A stretch of DNA of 38,033 nt from JBEBGV01 sp040081265 (GTDB taxonomy: Bacteria; Acidobacteriota; Vicinamibacteria; Vicinamibacterales; UBA2999): the NCBI GenBank assembly GCA_040081265.1, contig JBEBGV010000044.1:1-38033 (forward strand), read 5' to 3'. Below, piece after piece: positions 7,381 through 15,631 of the stretch. Under the pieces are notes generated by a model that made no database searches, was not told where the DNA came from, and saw only the letters and a program-made list of their open reading frames with translations. Positions within the stretch are counted from its first letter, which is position 1; every line of letters begins with the position of its first letter. The translations under genes were made by a program, and so were the position numbers.

Positions 7381-8357
7381 TCTACGCCATCCTCTTTGCC
7401 GCCGCGCTGAGCACCGCCTATGTGCTGATGCCGATGCTCGAGCGGCTCGGCAAGCGCGCCAAGCTGATGGACCAGCCTGACGATCGCAAGGTGCACGTCC
7501 TGCCCACGCCGCGGCTTGGTGGCGTGGGGGTGGCATTGTCGCTGGTGGCGACCTTCGGGGTGGCGGTCGTCATCAACGCGCACGAGTGGACGACGCCGAG
7601 CCCCGACCCAGGCACGCTGGTGCCGATTCTGGCCGGGGCGCTGCTGGTGTTCGCCGTCGGCCTCTGGGACGACGTGTCGCCGGTGCCACCGCGGCGCAAG
7701 CTCTTCGTTCAACTGGTCGCGGCGGGTTTTATCGTGGGCTCGGGGATCCTGATCACACGCTTTACGCTGGCCGGCGAGACCTACGAGCTGGGATTGTGGG
7801 CGTATCCGTTCACGATGCTGTGGATCGTGATGATCACCAATGCCTTCAACCTGATCGACGGGCTCGACGGACTGGCCGGCGGCCTGGTGGTGATCGCGGC
7901 GTTCACGTGTTCGGTGGTGCTGATCGTGCGCGGCGAAGAAGCTGCGGCCATGCTGCTGGTGGGGCTGACCGGAGCGACGTTCGGCTTCCTCATCTTCAAC
8001 TACCACCCGGCGCGGATTTTTCTCGGCGACTCCGGGAGCCTGCTTGCAGGGTTTCTGCTGGCGGTCACCGCCATTGTCGGACGACAGAAGGGCGCGACCA
8101 CGCTGGCCACGGCGGTGCCGCTGCTGATCTTCGCGCTGCCGCTCGCCGACACGCTCGTCTCGATCGTGCGCCGGCTGCTTCGATCGCCACTGCAGTCGCC
8201 GGAGCGCGTGCTGTCGCAGATTTTCTCCGCCGACAAGGGACACATCCACCACCGCCTGCTGTCCATGGGCCTGTCGCACCGGAACACCGTGCTGCTCTTC
8301 TACGTGCTGGCGACGATCTGTTCGGCACTGGCGCTCTTCCTCATGGAGGTGCCGTGA
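7374..8357 (+). CDS. WecA/MraY-family GlcNAc-1-phosphate transferase
   Basis: 327 aa, polytopic membrane protein with about ten hydrophobic segments. Family motifs: RKVHVLPTPRLGGVGV near the N terminus, the Asp pair in GLWDD, NAFNLIDGLDGLAGGL, IFLGDSGSLLAGF, and a C-terminal DKGHIHHRLLSMGLSHR loop typical of the WecA/TagO branch rather than MraY. The reaction is transfer of a HexNAc-1-P (usually GlcNAc-1-P) from UDP-sugar to undecaprenyl or another polyprenyl phosphate, the first step of a lipid-linked glycan. The eukaryotic counterpart is ALG7/DPAGT1. The start overlaps the end of the GT28 gene and the end overlaps the ALG2-like gene by 4 nt, so translation of the three is probably coupled. 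Confidence 0.88.
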   Translation: MVIYAILFAAALSTAYVLMPMLERLGKRAKLMDQPDDRKVHVLPTPRLGGVGVALSLVATFGVAVVINAHEWTTPSPDPGTLVPILAGALLVFAVGLWDDVSPVPPRRKLFVQLVAAGFIVGSGILITRFTLAGETYELGLWAYPFTMLWIVMITNAFNLIDGLDGLAGGLVVIAAFTCSVVLIVRGEEAAAMLLVGLTGATFGFLIFNYHPARIFLGDSGSLLAGFLLAVTAIVGRQKGATTLATAVPLLIFALPLADTLVSIVRRLLRSPLQSPERVLSQIFSADKGHIHHRLLSMGLSHRNTVLLFYVLATICSALALFLMEVP

Positions 8358-9565
8358 TCTCGGTGGGGTTCCTGCGACCCCGCATGGGCATTGGCGGCGC
8401 TGAACGGCTGGTCACCGATGCGGCCGTGTGCCTGAAGCAACGCGGACGCGACGTCACGCTCTTTGTCCCGGATCGCATGACCGTCGCCCAGTTTCCCGAG
8501 CTGGCCGCGCACAAGATCCCCTTCGAGCGCGCCGGGCAGTTCATGCCTTCGCATATCGCCGGTCGGATGAGGGCGCCACTGTCGATCGCGAGGACGGCCT
8601 ATGCGGGCTGGCGCATGAGCCACAGCGCCCGGCGTCCGGATGTCATCTTCAGCGACGTGGTGCCACACGCCGTGCCGCTGGTGAAGCGACTCACCGGCCG
8701 GCCCGTCCTCTACTACTGCAACTACCCGGACCTGCTGCTGACGCCCGAGGGCAGCCGCACCTCGGCCGGCTATCGCACCTACCGCAAGCCGCTCGATCGG
8801 TTCGAAGCGGACGGCATCGCTGCGGCTGATGTAGTCGTCACCAACAGCCGGTTCACCTCGCGCGTCATCACCGCCACCTTTCCCGCCATCCCGCCCAGCA
8901 AGCTCCAGGTGCTTTACCCCGGGGTGAGGGTGCCCGACGGCGTGGCTCCGCGCACCAGCACAGACGACGAGATCGTGTTCCTGTCGGTCAACCGGTTCGA
9001 TCCGCGCAAGAACCTGGCGCTGGCTGTCGATACCGTCTCCAGTCTTGCGGCACTCATCCCGACCGAGACATTCGCGCGGGTGCGCGTAATCCTTGCCGGC
9101 TACTACGACCGCCGGCTGCCGGAAGCGGTGGCGCTGGTCGAGGAACTGCAGCGGCGGGCGGCGGCGGCGGGCGTACAGGATCGCGTTACCTTTGCGTTCT
9201 CACCCTCCGAGGCAGAGCGACAGGCGCTGATGCGTCGATGTCGCGCGGTCATCTACACCCCAACGGCGGAACACTTCGGCCTGGTCCCCCTGGAGGCGAT
9301 GGCGGCAGGCCGACCGGTCGTGGCGGTGAACAACGGCGGTCCGACCGAGACGGTCGTGCACGGCACAACCGGATTCCTGTGCGAGCCGTCCCCTGACGCC
9401 TTTGCCGCGGCGATGGCAACCCTGGTGAATGACCCGGACGCCGCCGACGCGATGGGTCGAGCCGGTCACCACCACGTGGCGACGCACTTCTCGCTCGACG
9501 CCTTCGGCAACGCGCTCGACCGATTGATCGTCGGACTGGCGCAGGATGCAACTCATGCGTCCTGA
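8354..9565 (+). CDS. ALG2-like (GT4) mannosyltransferase
   Basis: 403 aa starting at GTG 8354 within the GTGA overlap of the previous stop. It aligns by eye along its whole length with ALG2, the enzyme adding the alpha-1,3 and alpha-1,6 mannoses to Man-GlcNAc2-PP-dolichol. Shared segments: MGIGGAERLVTDAA, LYYCNYPDLLLT, YRKPLDRFEADG, VTNSRFTSRV, LYPGV, FLSVNRFDPRKNLALAVD, VILAGYYDRRLPE, YTPTAEHFGLVPLEAMAAG and VNNGGPTETVVHGTTGFLCEP. The EHFGLVPLEAM segment contains the GT4 E-x7-E catalytic region. The N-terminal RxxxGIGGAER loop and YPDLLLT are strongly ALG2-like, unlike generic bacterial GT4 proteins. It overlaps the STT3 gene start. Confidence 0.87.
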   Translation: MISVGFLRPRMGIGGAERLVTDAAVCLKQRGRDVTLFVPDRMTVAQFPELAAHKIPFERAGQFMPSHIAGRMRAPLSIARTAYAGWRMSHSARRPDVIFSDVVPHAVPLVKRLTGRPVLYYCNYPDLLLTPEGSRTSAGYRTYRKPLDRFEADGIAAADVVVTNSRFTSRVITATFPAIPPSKLQVLYPGVRVPDGVAPRTSTDDEIVFLSVNRFDPRKNLALAVDTVSSLAALIPTETFARVRVILAGYYDRRLPEAVALVEELQRRAAAAGVQDRVTFAFSPSEAERQALMRRCRAVIYTPTAEHFGLVPLEAMAAGRPVVAVNNGGPTETVVHGTTGFLCEPSPDAFAAAMATLVNDPDAADAMGRAGHHHVATHFSLDAFGNALDRLIVGLAQDATHAS

Positions 9566-11780
9566 GGACGCCGGGTCCGACGCCGGGTCCGCTGGACCCG
9601 GCCTACGTACCAGTTCGGTCGGACCAGCCCTGCTCGTGGCGGGAATCGGGCTCGTGGCGTTCGCCGTCCGCGTGGGCCTGTCGTATCGAGCCGTGCTCGG
9701 CCAGGAGTTCGTGTCGTTCATCGAGAACGACGCCTGGTACCACATGCGGCTTGTCGATGGCTTGATTCAGCGGTTTCCGTGGCGCATCTGGAACGACGCC
9801 TACGTCCTGCATCCGGGCGGCGAACTGGTCAATGTCGGACCGATGTTCGACTGGATCGTCGCGGCCCTGGCGCTGATTGTCGGCGCCGGGTCGCCGTCAC
9901 CGCGAACTGTCGATCTGGTGGGTGCATTTGTCCCGCCCGTCTTCGGTGCGCTGACGGTTATTCCCGTCTACCTGATCGGGCGCGACATCTTCTCCAGGCG
10001 CGCGGGGCTGTTTGCGGCCGTCAGCGTCGCCGTCATGCCGGGAGACATCCTGATCAGGTCGGCACTCGGATTCACCGACCACCACTGCGCCGAGGTGCTC
10101 TTCACCACGCTGGCGCTCCTGTGTCTGGTGCGCGCGATGGCTCCGGAACGCTCCGCGGCCAACCGCACCAGGTATGCACTCGCTGCCGGCATGAGCCTGG
10201 GCACCTACCTCCTGACCTGGGGAGGCGGCGCGTTGTTTGTCGCCATGGTGACGGCGTGGGGTGGTCTGGAGCTGATCGTGGCGCGGCTCCGCGCCAGCGA
10301 CGGCCGGTTGATTCCTCTCGTGGTGGCGCCGGCATTCATCGTCGCCGCCATCATGATCGCCCCATGGTTCAACACTCGACCCTCGTTCGAGTACAGCCTG
10401 CTGGCGCTCGGAGGCGGATGTGCGGGCCTTCTCGCGCTCTATGCCCTGGGCACATTGACCCTGCGTTTCTCTCGCGGCCTGACGCTGTACTTGTCAGTGA
10501 TCGCCGTGACGATCCTCGTCGTCGGCATCGTCGCGCTGATGGCCGGGCCACTCTCCATCGAGGGCCTCAGGGGTGAGCTGCAGCGCATGTCGCCGTGGCG
10601 AAGCGCCGGGTACGTCACCGAGGCGACGCCGCTCCTGCGATCACAGGACTGGCGACCCTTCCCGCTCTGGAATCAGTTCACGGGCAGCCTCGTGCTGGCA
10701 CTCTTCGCGCTGCCTGCCGTCACCGGTCGCTCGGTGCGCGACGGGCGCGTCCGGCTGCTGCTGGTCTGGGGAGCCGTCAGCCTGATCGCCACCGTCGGTC
10801 AGGTGCGCTTCGCCTACTACCTCGCTGTCTCGGTTGCCCTTCTGGCCGGGTATGCCTGCGACGTCATGCTGTCGTGGCGGTTCCTGGACCACCCGTACGC
10901 CAAGGCAAACGCGGTGTTGCTGCTGACGGCAGCGATCGCCGCGCCCGGGGCGCCCCGGCTGTATCAGCAGGCGGGAGCCAACTCCTCACTGAGTCCGGAC
11001 TGGTTTGACGCCCTTCAGTGGATACGCAGCAACACGCCGGAACCCTACAGCGATCCCGATGCGTATTTCACGGGCGCGGGCGCCGAGAACGAAGGCTACG
11101 GCGTGATGACCTGGTGGGACTACGGCTACTGGGTCACTCGGATCGCGCGCCGGCCTCCCAACACCAACCCACGCCAGACGCAGGTGATGGACGTGGCCGA
11201 CTTCTACTTGTCCACCGAGCCCGAGAGGGCGCGTGAACTCCTCGACGAGTTCGAGGCGAAGTACGTGATTGCCGATGCGTCTCTCGCGATTTCGGCAACG
11301 CGACGGGGAGAGGTGGGAGGCTTCTTTCCCTATATCGCCACTGTCGGTGGGCGCGATCCCGGGTCGTACTGCCAGCTCTATCGCGTGCCACCCCGCGAAG
11401 ACGATCGCCCTGTGCTCTATTGCTTTCCCGAGTACTTCCAGACGATGGCGATTCGCCTGTATGCCTTTGGCGGCAGAGCGGTCACTCCCACGCGAGTCTG
11501 GGCGATCGACGTGGACGCTTCAGCCCCCGGATTGCGGCCGCTGGTCCGGCGCGAACGGTCGTTCCGGTCGTATGAAGAGGCCCTCCAGTTTACCGAGGCC
11601 GATCCATCAGGCCGCTGGCGCGTCGCCAGCAAGGACACGAAAGCGACCCCGATTCCGCTCGAAGCACTGACGGGACTTACGCGCGTCTATCAGTCGTTTG
11701 GTCGCGAGGGTCGCGACGGCCCGGCGCAGGTCCAGATCTTCGAGTACCGCCGGGTGCCGCAGGCGGTGGCGCTACGCTGA
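9555..11780 (+). CDS. STT3/AglB/PglB-family oligosaccharyltransferase
   Basis: 741 aa from ATG 9555 (ATG 9546 is also possible); both starts overlap the end of the ALG2-like gene. About a dozen hydrophobic segments precede a soluble C-terminal domain. Family motifs: the first-loop acidic site in IENDAWYHMRL, the TDHHCAEVLF motif shared with archaeal AglB, a TxE-type loop (GYVTEATPL), and the signature WWDYGYW at the start of the soluble domain, which reads the +2 Ser/Thr of the sequon. STT3 enzymes transfer a lipid-linked oligosaccharide en bloc to Asn in N-x-S/T on the outer face of the membrane. The first residues are encoded by a REP-like palindrome. I could not place the DK/MI motif with confidence. 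Confidence 0.88.
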   Translation: MRPEDAGSDAGSAGPGLRTSSVGPALLVAGIGLVAFAVRVGLSYRAVLGQEFVSFIENDAWYHMRLVDGLIQRFPWRIWNDAYVLHPGGELVNVGPMFDWIVAALALIVGAGSPSPRTVDLVGAFVPPVFGALTVIPVYLIGRDIFSRRAGLFAAVSVAVMPGDILIRSALGFTDHHCAEVLFTTLALLCLVRAMAPERSAANRTRYALAAGMSLGTYLLTWGGGALFVAMVTAWGGLELIVARLRASDGRLIPLVVAPAFIVAAIMIAPWFNTRPSFEYSLLALGGGCAGLLALYALGTLTLRFSRGLTLYLSVIAVTILVVGIVALMAGPLSIEGLRGELQRMSPWRSAGYVTEATPLLRSQDWRPFPLWNQFTGSLVLALFALPAVTGRSVRDGRVRLLLVWGAVSLIATVGQVRFAYYLAVSVALLAGYACDVMLSWRFLDHPYAKANAVLLLTAAIAAPGAPRLYQQAGANSSLSPDWFDALQWIRSNTPEPYSDPDAYFTGAGAENEGYGVMTWWDYGYWVTRIARRPPNTNPRQTQVMDVADFYLSTEPERARELLDEFEAKYVIADASLAISATRRGEVGGFFPYIATVGGRDPGSYCQLYRVPPREDDRPVLYCFPEYFQTMAIRLYAFGGRAVTPTRVWAIDVDASAPGLRPLVRRERSFRSYEEALQFTEADPSGRWRVASKDTKATPIPLEALTGLTRVYQSFGREGRDGPAQVQIFEYRRVPQAVALR
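9582..9610. repeat. REP-like palindrome inside the STT3 start region
   Basis: A perfect 9-bp stem (GCCGGGTCC / GGACCCGGC, loop GCT) followed by CTACGTAC, the same arrangement as the two units at 3608-3685. It lies about 10 codons into the STT3-like gene, where it is translated as part of a Gly/Ser/Asp-rich N-terminal extension before the first membrane helix. A partial copy of the left arm (GACGCCGGGTCC) immediately precedes it. Confidence 0.75.
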
Positions 11781-13568
11781 CTGGCTGACGTCGACTGCCG
11801 CCACCATGGCGCGGAAGTCCGCGTCGCGGCTCATCAGGTCATCAAACGATCCCACCGCTGCTATCCGCCCGTCGCGAAGCATGACGATGCGGTCGCACCC
11901 CTTGACGGTGCTGATGCGGTGCGCGATGACGAAGATAGTTCGTGTCCCGTGGAGGGCGGCAATGGCCTCGGTCACCTCGCGCTCGGTCAGCGGATCGAGG
12001 GACGCGGTGGCCTCATCGAGCACGAGAACGTCAGGGTCGGAGTACAGCGCTCGGGCAATGGCCACGCGCTGACGCTCACCGCCAGACAGTCGTCCACCGC
12101 GCTCGCCGATCACCGAGTCGAGCCCAAGCGGCAGGCCAGCCAGGACCTCTTCCAGACGCGCCGCAACGACGGCTTTCTTCAGCCGCACTTCGTCGACTTC
12201 GCGGGCGTCGAGACCAAAGGCGATGTTGCGCCGCAGCGTGTCGTCGAGCAGATAGAAGGACTGCGCCACATAGCCGATCCGCTGCTGCCAGGCCGCCCGC
12301 ACGTTCCGCAGGTCCTGACCGTCAACCAGCACCCGTCCGGCGGTGGGCTCCAGCAGGCCGAGCATCAAGTCGGCCAGGGTGCTCTTTCCCGCGCCGCTTG
12401 GACCGACCACGCCGATCGACTCACCGTGCCTGATGGTCAGGTTGATGGCGCTCAGCACCTGGTCGGCTTCCTCGCTGTAGCGGTACTCGACGTTCTCGAA
12501 CGCAATCTCCTGCCGCAAGGCGAGCGGCGCGGAATCCCGCGCCAGCGGCTGACGCGTCCGGGACAACTGGTCCACGTCCGTGAAGAGGCTGAGGGCAACA
12601 GGCGCCGCCGTGTGAATGTCGTTGAGGTTGAGGGTGATGCGATTCGCAGACGGCACCAGTCGGAAGCCGGCATAGGCATAGAGGCCCAGCAGCGAGAGCA
12701 CGTCGGTGGGCTGAAGCCGCCAGGCGAGGACGGCGACGGCCAGCAGCAGCACCATCACGAAGATGGTCTCCACAGAAAGACGAAGGACCTCGCTGGTGAC
12801 GCTCCGACGAAGGCGGATGCGTGACAGGCTGTCGAGCGCCCTGATCACTCGTTCCCGGAAAAATGCCTGACGCCCATAGACCCTGATCTCGCGCAGCGCG
12901 CCCAGCCCCTGACGCAGCTGATGAAGAAGGTCGGCGCCGGCCTGATCCTCGTGCGTCCCCCAGCGAACGAAGGCGGCCTTGGACAGCGCCGCAGGGAGGA
13001 GCAACAGGACGACGGTGAGCGCGATGCCAATCAGGGTGGTGAAGGGAGCCGTGACTCCGAGCAGGATCACGAGGGCAGCAACCACGAACACCTCGGCAAT
13101 CACGTGCGCCGCGGCGGACATCCCACTGACAACCGTATTCGTGCCCTTGTCGACCCGGCGGAGCATCTCGGTGGTCGTCCGCAACGACACGACGGTGAAT
13201 GGCCCTTCCAGGTAGCCACCCAGCACGTCATCAGAAAGGTGGCCGATCGAAGCGAAGACGAGGCGATTCCTCACCAGGCTGACGACACCGAGCGCCATCA
13301 GCCTGAAGACATACAGGGCCATGACGCCGACGGTGAACGAGAGCACGATCAGTCGTGCGTCAGCACCCTCGCCGAGCCATGGGACCGCTGATACAAGGGG
13401 AATGTCCAGCGCGGATGACGGGTTGGTCAGCACGCGCAACAGCGCGAACACCGCGGCCGCGCCCAGGGCCTCGAGGCCGGCGGTCAGGAGCAGGAGTGGA
13501 AGGAGTCCATACCAGCGCCATCGCAACGACGACGGAAGTAAGCCAAAGACCTTCCGAAGCTCCTTCAT
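11772..13568 (-). CDS. ABC exporter, PglK-like lipid-linked oligosaccharide flippase candidate
   Basis: 598 aa half-transporter. The N-terminal membrane domain (about residues 15-340, six helices expected) is followed by a nucleotide-binding domain with Walker A (GPSGAGKST), Q-loop (YVAQSFYLLDD), signature LSGGERQR, Walker B (VLVLDEATASLD) and the H-loop His (IAHRIST). The stretch AGFRLVPSANRITLNLNDI resembles the equivalent part of PglK, which flips lipid-linked oligosaccharides in Campylobacter. Position supports this: its stop codon overlaps the end of STT3 by 9 nt on the opposite strand. A lipid-A-type or other lipid exporter remains possible. Start ATG 13568 is chosen because the protein sequence becomes transporter-like there; the ribosome binding site is weak. 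It follows the FemAB-like gene by 46 nt. Confidence 0.8.
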   Translation of the reverse strand: MKELRKVFGLLPSSLRWRWYGLLPLLLLTAGLEALGAAAVFALLRVLTNPSSALDIPLVSAVPWLGEGADARLIVLSFTVGVMALYVFRLMALGVVSLVRNRLVFASIGHLSDDVLGGYLEGPFTVVSLRTTTEMLRRVDKGTNTVVSGMSAAAHVIAEVFVVAALVILLGVTAPFTTLIGIALTVVLLLLPAALSKAAFVRWGTHEDQAGADLLHQLRQGLGALREIRVYGRQAFFRERVIRALDSLSRIRLRRSVTSEVLRLSVETIFVMVLLLAVAVLAWRLQPTDVLSLLGLYAYAGFRLVPSANRITLNLNDIHTAAPVALSLFTDVDQLSRTRQPLARDSAPLALRQEIAFENVEYRYSEEADQVLSAINLTIRHGESIGVVGPSGAGKSTLADLMLGLLEPTAGRVLVDGQDLRNVRAAWQQRIGYVAQSFYLLDDTLRRNIAFGLDAREVDEVRLKKAVVAARLEEVLAGLPLGLDSVIGERGGRLSGGERQRVAIARALYSDPDVLVLDEATASLDPLTEREVTEAIAALHGTRTIFVIAHRISTVKGCDRIVMLRDGRIAAVGSFDDLMSRDADFRAMVAAVDVSQSA

Positions 13569-13614
13569 GCCTTGCCGGCAGGGTACCACGACACGAATCG
13601 GCTGATCAGCCGGC

Positions 13615-14763
13615 TCATCGCCGGCGCCCCAGCCGTCGCCGGGCCTCTTCGACGGCCACCGCCGCGATCGTACGCGGGGTCTTGCGCCTGAACGCGGCCC
13701 ACGCCAGCCTGCCGGTCTGCGTGGCCAGCGAGGCCTTGTAGCGGGACCCCTCGGGTCCCTCCGCCGCCATGAACTCGTAGACCTCGTGGCCTGCATCAAC
13801 GCAGGCCTGGATCGCAAGGGCATGGGTGACCTGCCCGGGCTTGAACCTGTTGTCGGGCTCGAAGCGAAGTCCCGACTGATAGAAGGACACCACGCCGCCA
13901 TGCACGAGGTTATAGAGAACACCGATCGTCGCGTCGCCGGCCCTCACGCGCACCATCTGGATGGCGCCTTGCTGAAACGCCAGCGCGATCAGGCGCGCGT
14001 GGAACTGGCGCCACGGGAGTGACTCGAAGGCGCTCGGAAAGCCGCGCGCCTGCCATCGCTGCTCGCTCAGGACACCAAGCTCGTCGAAGAACGCGGACGC
14101 CTCTTCCGGCGTCCGGGCAACATCCACTGTCAGATCAGCGCGCTCGCGATACAGCTTGAGGCTGCGTTGGAGCTGATCGCGGGAATTGCGTGACAGGACC
14201 GTCTCGTAGCGGGTGTTGGCGCGACGCAGCTCGGCAAGGTCAACCGAATAGGTCGGCCGCCACTCGACGTTGACCCGCCACGCCGGCACCGCGCGCCTGA
14301 ACTCCTCGAGCGCTGGCTCGGTCACCCCGCTCAGTACGAACTCGTCCCATCGACGTGCCTGTACCAGTGAGGTGAACGCCGTCAGGGCCGCCGCACGTCG
14401 ATCGGGGCGCGCGAGGAAGCTGGTGAACTCGACCACGGGACTATCCAGAACAGGCTCGCCACTGGTGTGGAAGTGCAGCTGCCTGGCAGGAACGAGCGGC
14501 AGGCGGCCTTTGGCCTGCGCAAGCACGGCAGCAGCCACCGGAACGCCGGCGTCCTCGAGCAGCACGACCCGCGCGTCGAGGTCGAGACCAAATGTCGAAA
14601 GCCAGGCTCCGACCCACTCCGGCCCCATGAAGAACGAGGTTGACCCGCTCGCCTCGAACACCTGACGCCAGGCCGGCTCGGCCTCGGGCCAGGCGTCGGC
14701 ATGCAGCAGACGAAGGCGCAGCGCAGCGTCTGGAGGAGGGCCGACGGGAGAAGAAGACGACAT
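13615..14763 (-). CDS. FemAB/CelD-like GNAT-fold acyltransferase
   Basis: 382 aa. The pattern SGSTSFFMGPEWVGAWLSTFG near the N terminus, LSRNSRDQLQRSLKLYRE in the middle and the C-terminal GNAT-fold half (IGVLYNLVHGGVVSFYQSGL, KPGQVTHALAIQACVDAG, YEFMAAEGPEGSRYKASLA) are typical of the acetyltransferase-6/CelD branch found in exopolysaccharide and PEP-CTERM loci. These proteins are thought to acylate glycans or lipid precursors; the substrate here is unknown. No signal peptide or membrane helix is seen, so action on the cytoplasmic side is likely. It is upstream of, and probably cotranscribed with, the ABC exporter. Confidence 0.72.
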   Translation of the reverse strand: MSSSSPVGPPPDAALRLRLLHADAWPEAEPAWRQVFEASGSTSFFMGPEWVGAWLSTFGLDLDARVVLLEDAGVPVAAAVLAQAKGRLPLVPARQLHFHTSGEPVLDSPVVEFTSFLARPDRRAAALTAFTSLVQARRWDEFVLSGVTEPALEEFRRAVPAWRVNVEWRPTYSVDLAELRRANTRYETVLSRNSRDQLQRSLKLYRERADLTVDVARTPEEASAFFDELGVLSEQRWQARGFPSAFESLPWRQFHARLIALAFQQGAIQMVRVRAGDATIGVLYNLVHGGVVSFYQSGLRFEPDNRFKPGQVTHALAIQACVDAGHEVYEFMAAEGPEGSRYKASLATQTGRLAWAAFRRKTPRTIAAVAVEEARRRLGRRR

Positions 14764-14821
14764 GCGCTCAGGCAAGTGTAGCAACCAGGACGGTTGACCA
14801 CGCTGGAGAGCGCAGGGTACC

Positions 14822-15631
14822 TTGACGCGTCTCCCGCCTCTCATGATCCGCCGCACCCTGCTCCGTCAGATTCACGACTACGTCAGCACCTTCATCAGGC
14901 CGGCCAACCTGATGTCCACGCCGGAAGTCGCCCCGATTCCACCTGGCAGCCGCGTGCTGGTCCTCTCGCCTCACTTCGACGACGACGTCATCGGGTGCGG
15001 AGGGGCGCTGGCCAGGCACGTGGCAGCCGGGCACACGGTCACGGTGGTGTACCTGACCGACGGGCGCGAGGGCGATCCGTCGATTCCAGACAAGAATCAG
15101 GTGTCTGCGCTGAGGAAGGACGAAGCCCGTCGCGCGACAGCGATTCTCGGCATCACCGATCTCAGATATCTCGACGAGCCGGAAACGAAGCTGCGTTCGC
15201 ATGCGACGCTGCTGGAGCGACTCGGACAGATCTTCGGTGAGGTTCGGCCCGACCTCGTCTACCTGCCGTGGTTTCTGGACAACCACATCGACCATTTCGA
15301 GACGAACCGGATCCTGTTCGACCTGGCGCCTCGACTCGATCAGACCATCACGGTTGCGGCCTACGAGGTCTGGATGCCGATGGTGCCGAGCATGGTGATC
15401 GACATCACGTCGGTGGCAGCGCTGAAGGAGCGTGCGCTGACCCAGTACGAGACGCAGATCCGCCACGTGGACTACGTGGCGACCACCATGGGGCTGAACA
15501 AGTACCGGTCGTCGTTCAGGTTCAAGGGACAGGGTTTCGCCGAGGCGTTCTTCGTCACCTCACTTGCTGACTACGTGACAAAGGTGCGCGCGCTCAACCT
15601 GCCCGACCGCGTTTTCATCTCAACACGCTAG
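14822..15631 (+). CDS. PIG-L / LmbE-family N-acetylglucosamine deacetylase
   Basis: 269 aa. The metal-binding motif is HFDDDVIGCGG (family HPDDE), and the second His cluster is in DNHIDHFETN. LmbE/PIG-L enzymes remove the N-acetyl group from GlcNAc conjugates such as GlcNAc-phosphatidylinositol in GPI anchor synthesis, or from bacterial glycolipids and antibiotics. Typical residues VVYLTDGREGD and LRYLDEPETKLR are present. The start could be TTG 14822 or ATG 14843; neither has a strong ribosome binding site. The gene diverges from the FemAB-like gene and its 3' end overlaps the convergent GT4 gene by 17 nt. I infer that it generates a free amine on a HexNAc of a glycan made by the neighbouring genes. 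Confidence 0.78.
   Translation: MTRLPPLMIRRTLLRQIHDYVSTFIRPANLMSTPEVAPIPPGSRVLVLSPHFDDDVIGCGGALARHVAAGHTVTVVYLTDGREGDPSIPDKNQVSALRKDEARRATAILGITDLRYLDEPETKLRSHATLLERLGQIFGEVRPDLVYLPWFLDNHIDHFETNRILFDLAPRLDQTITVAAYEVWMPMVPSMVIDITSVAALKERALTQYETQIRHVDYVATTMGLNKYRSSFRFKGQGFAEAFFVTSLADYVTKVRALNLPDRVFISTR

Noticed and set aside
6268..8279. Two long minus-strand frames opposite the MurG-like and WecA-like genes
   Set aside because: Composition is Arg/His/Gln-rich without any motif; the plus-strand genes are well supported.
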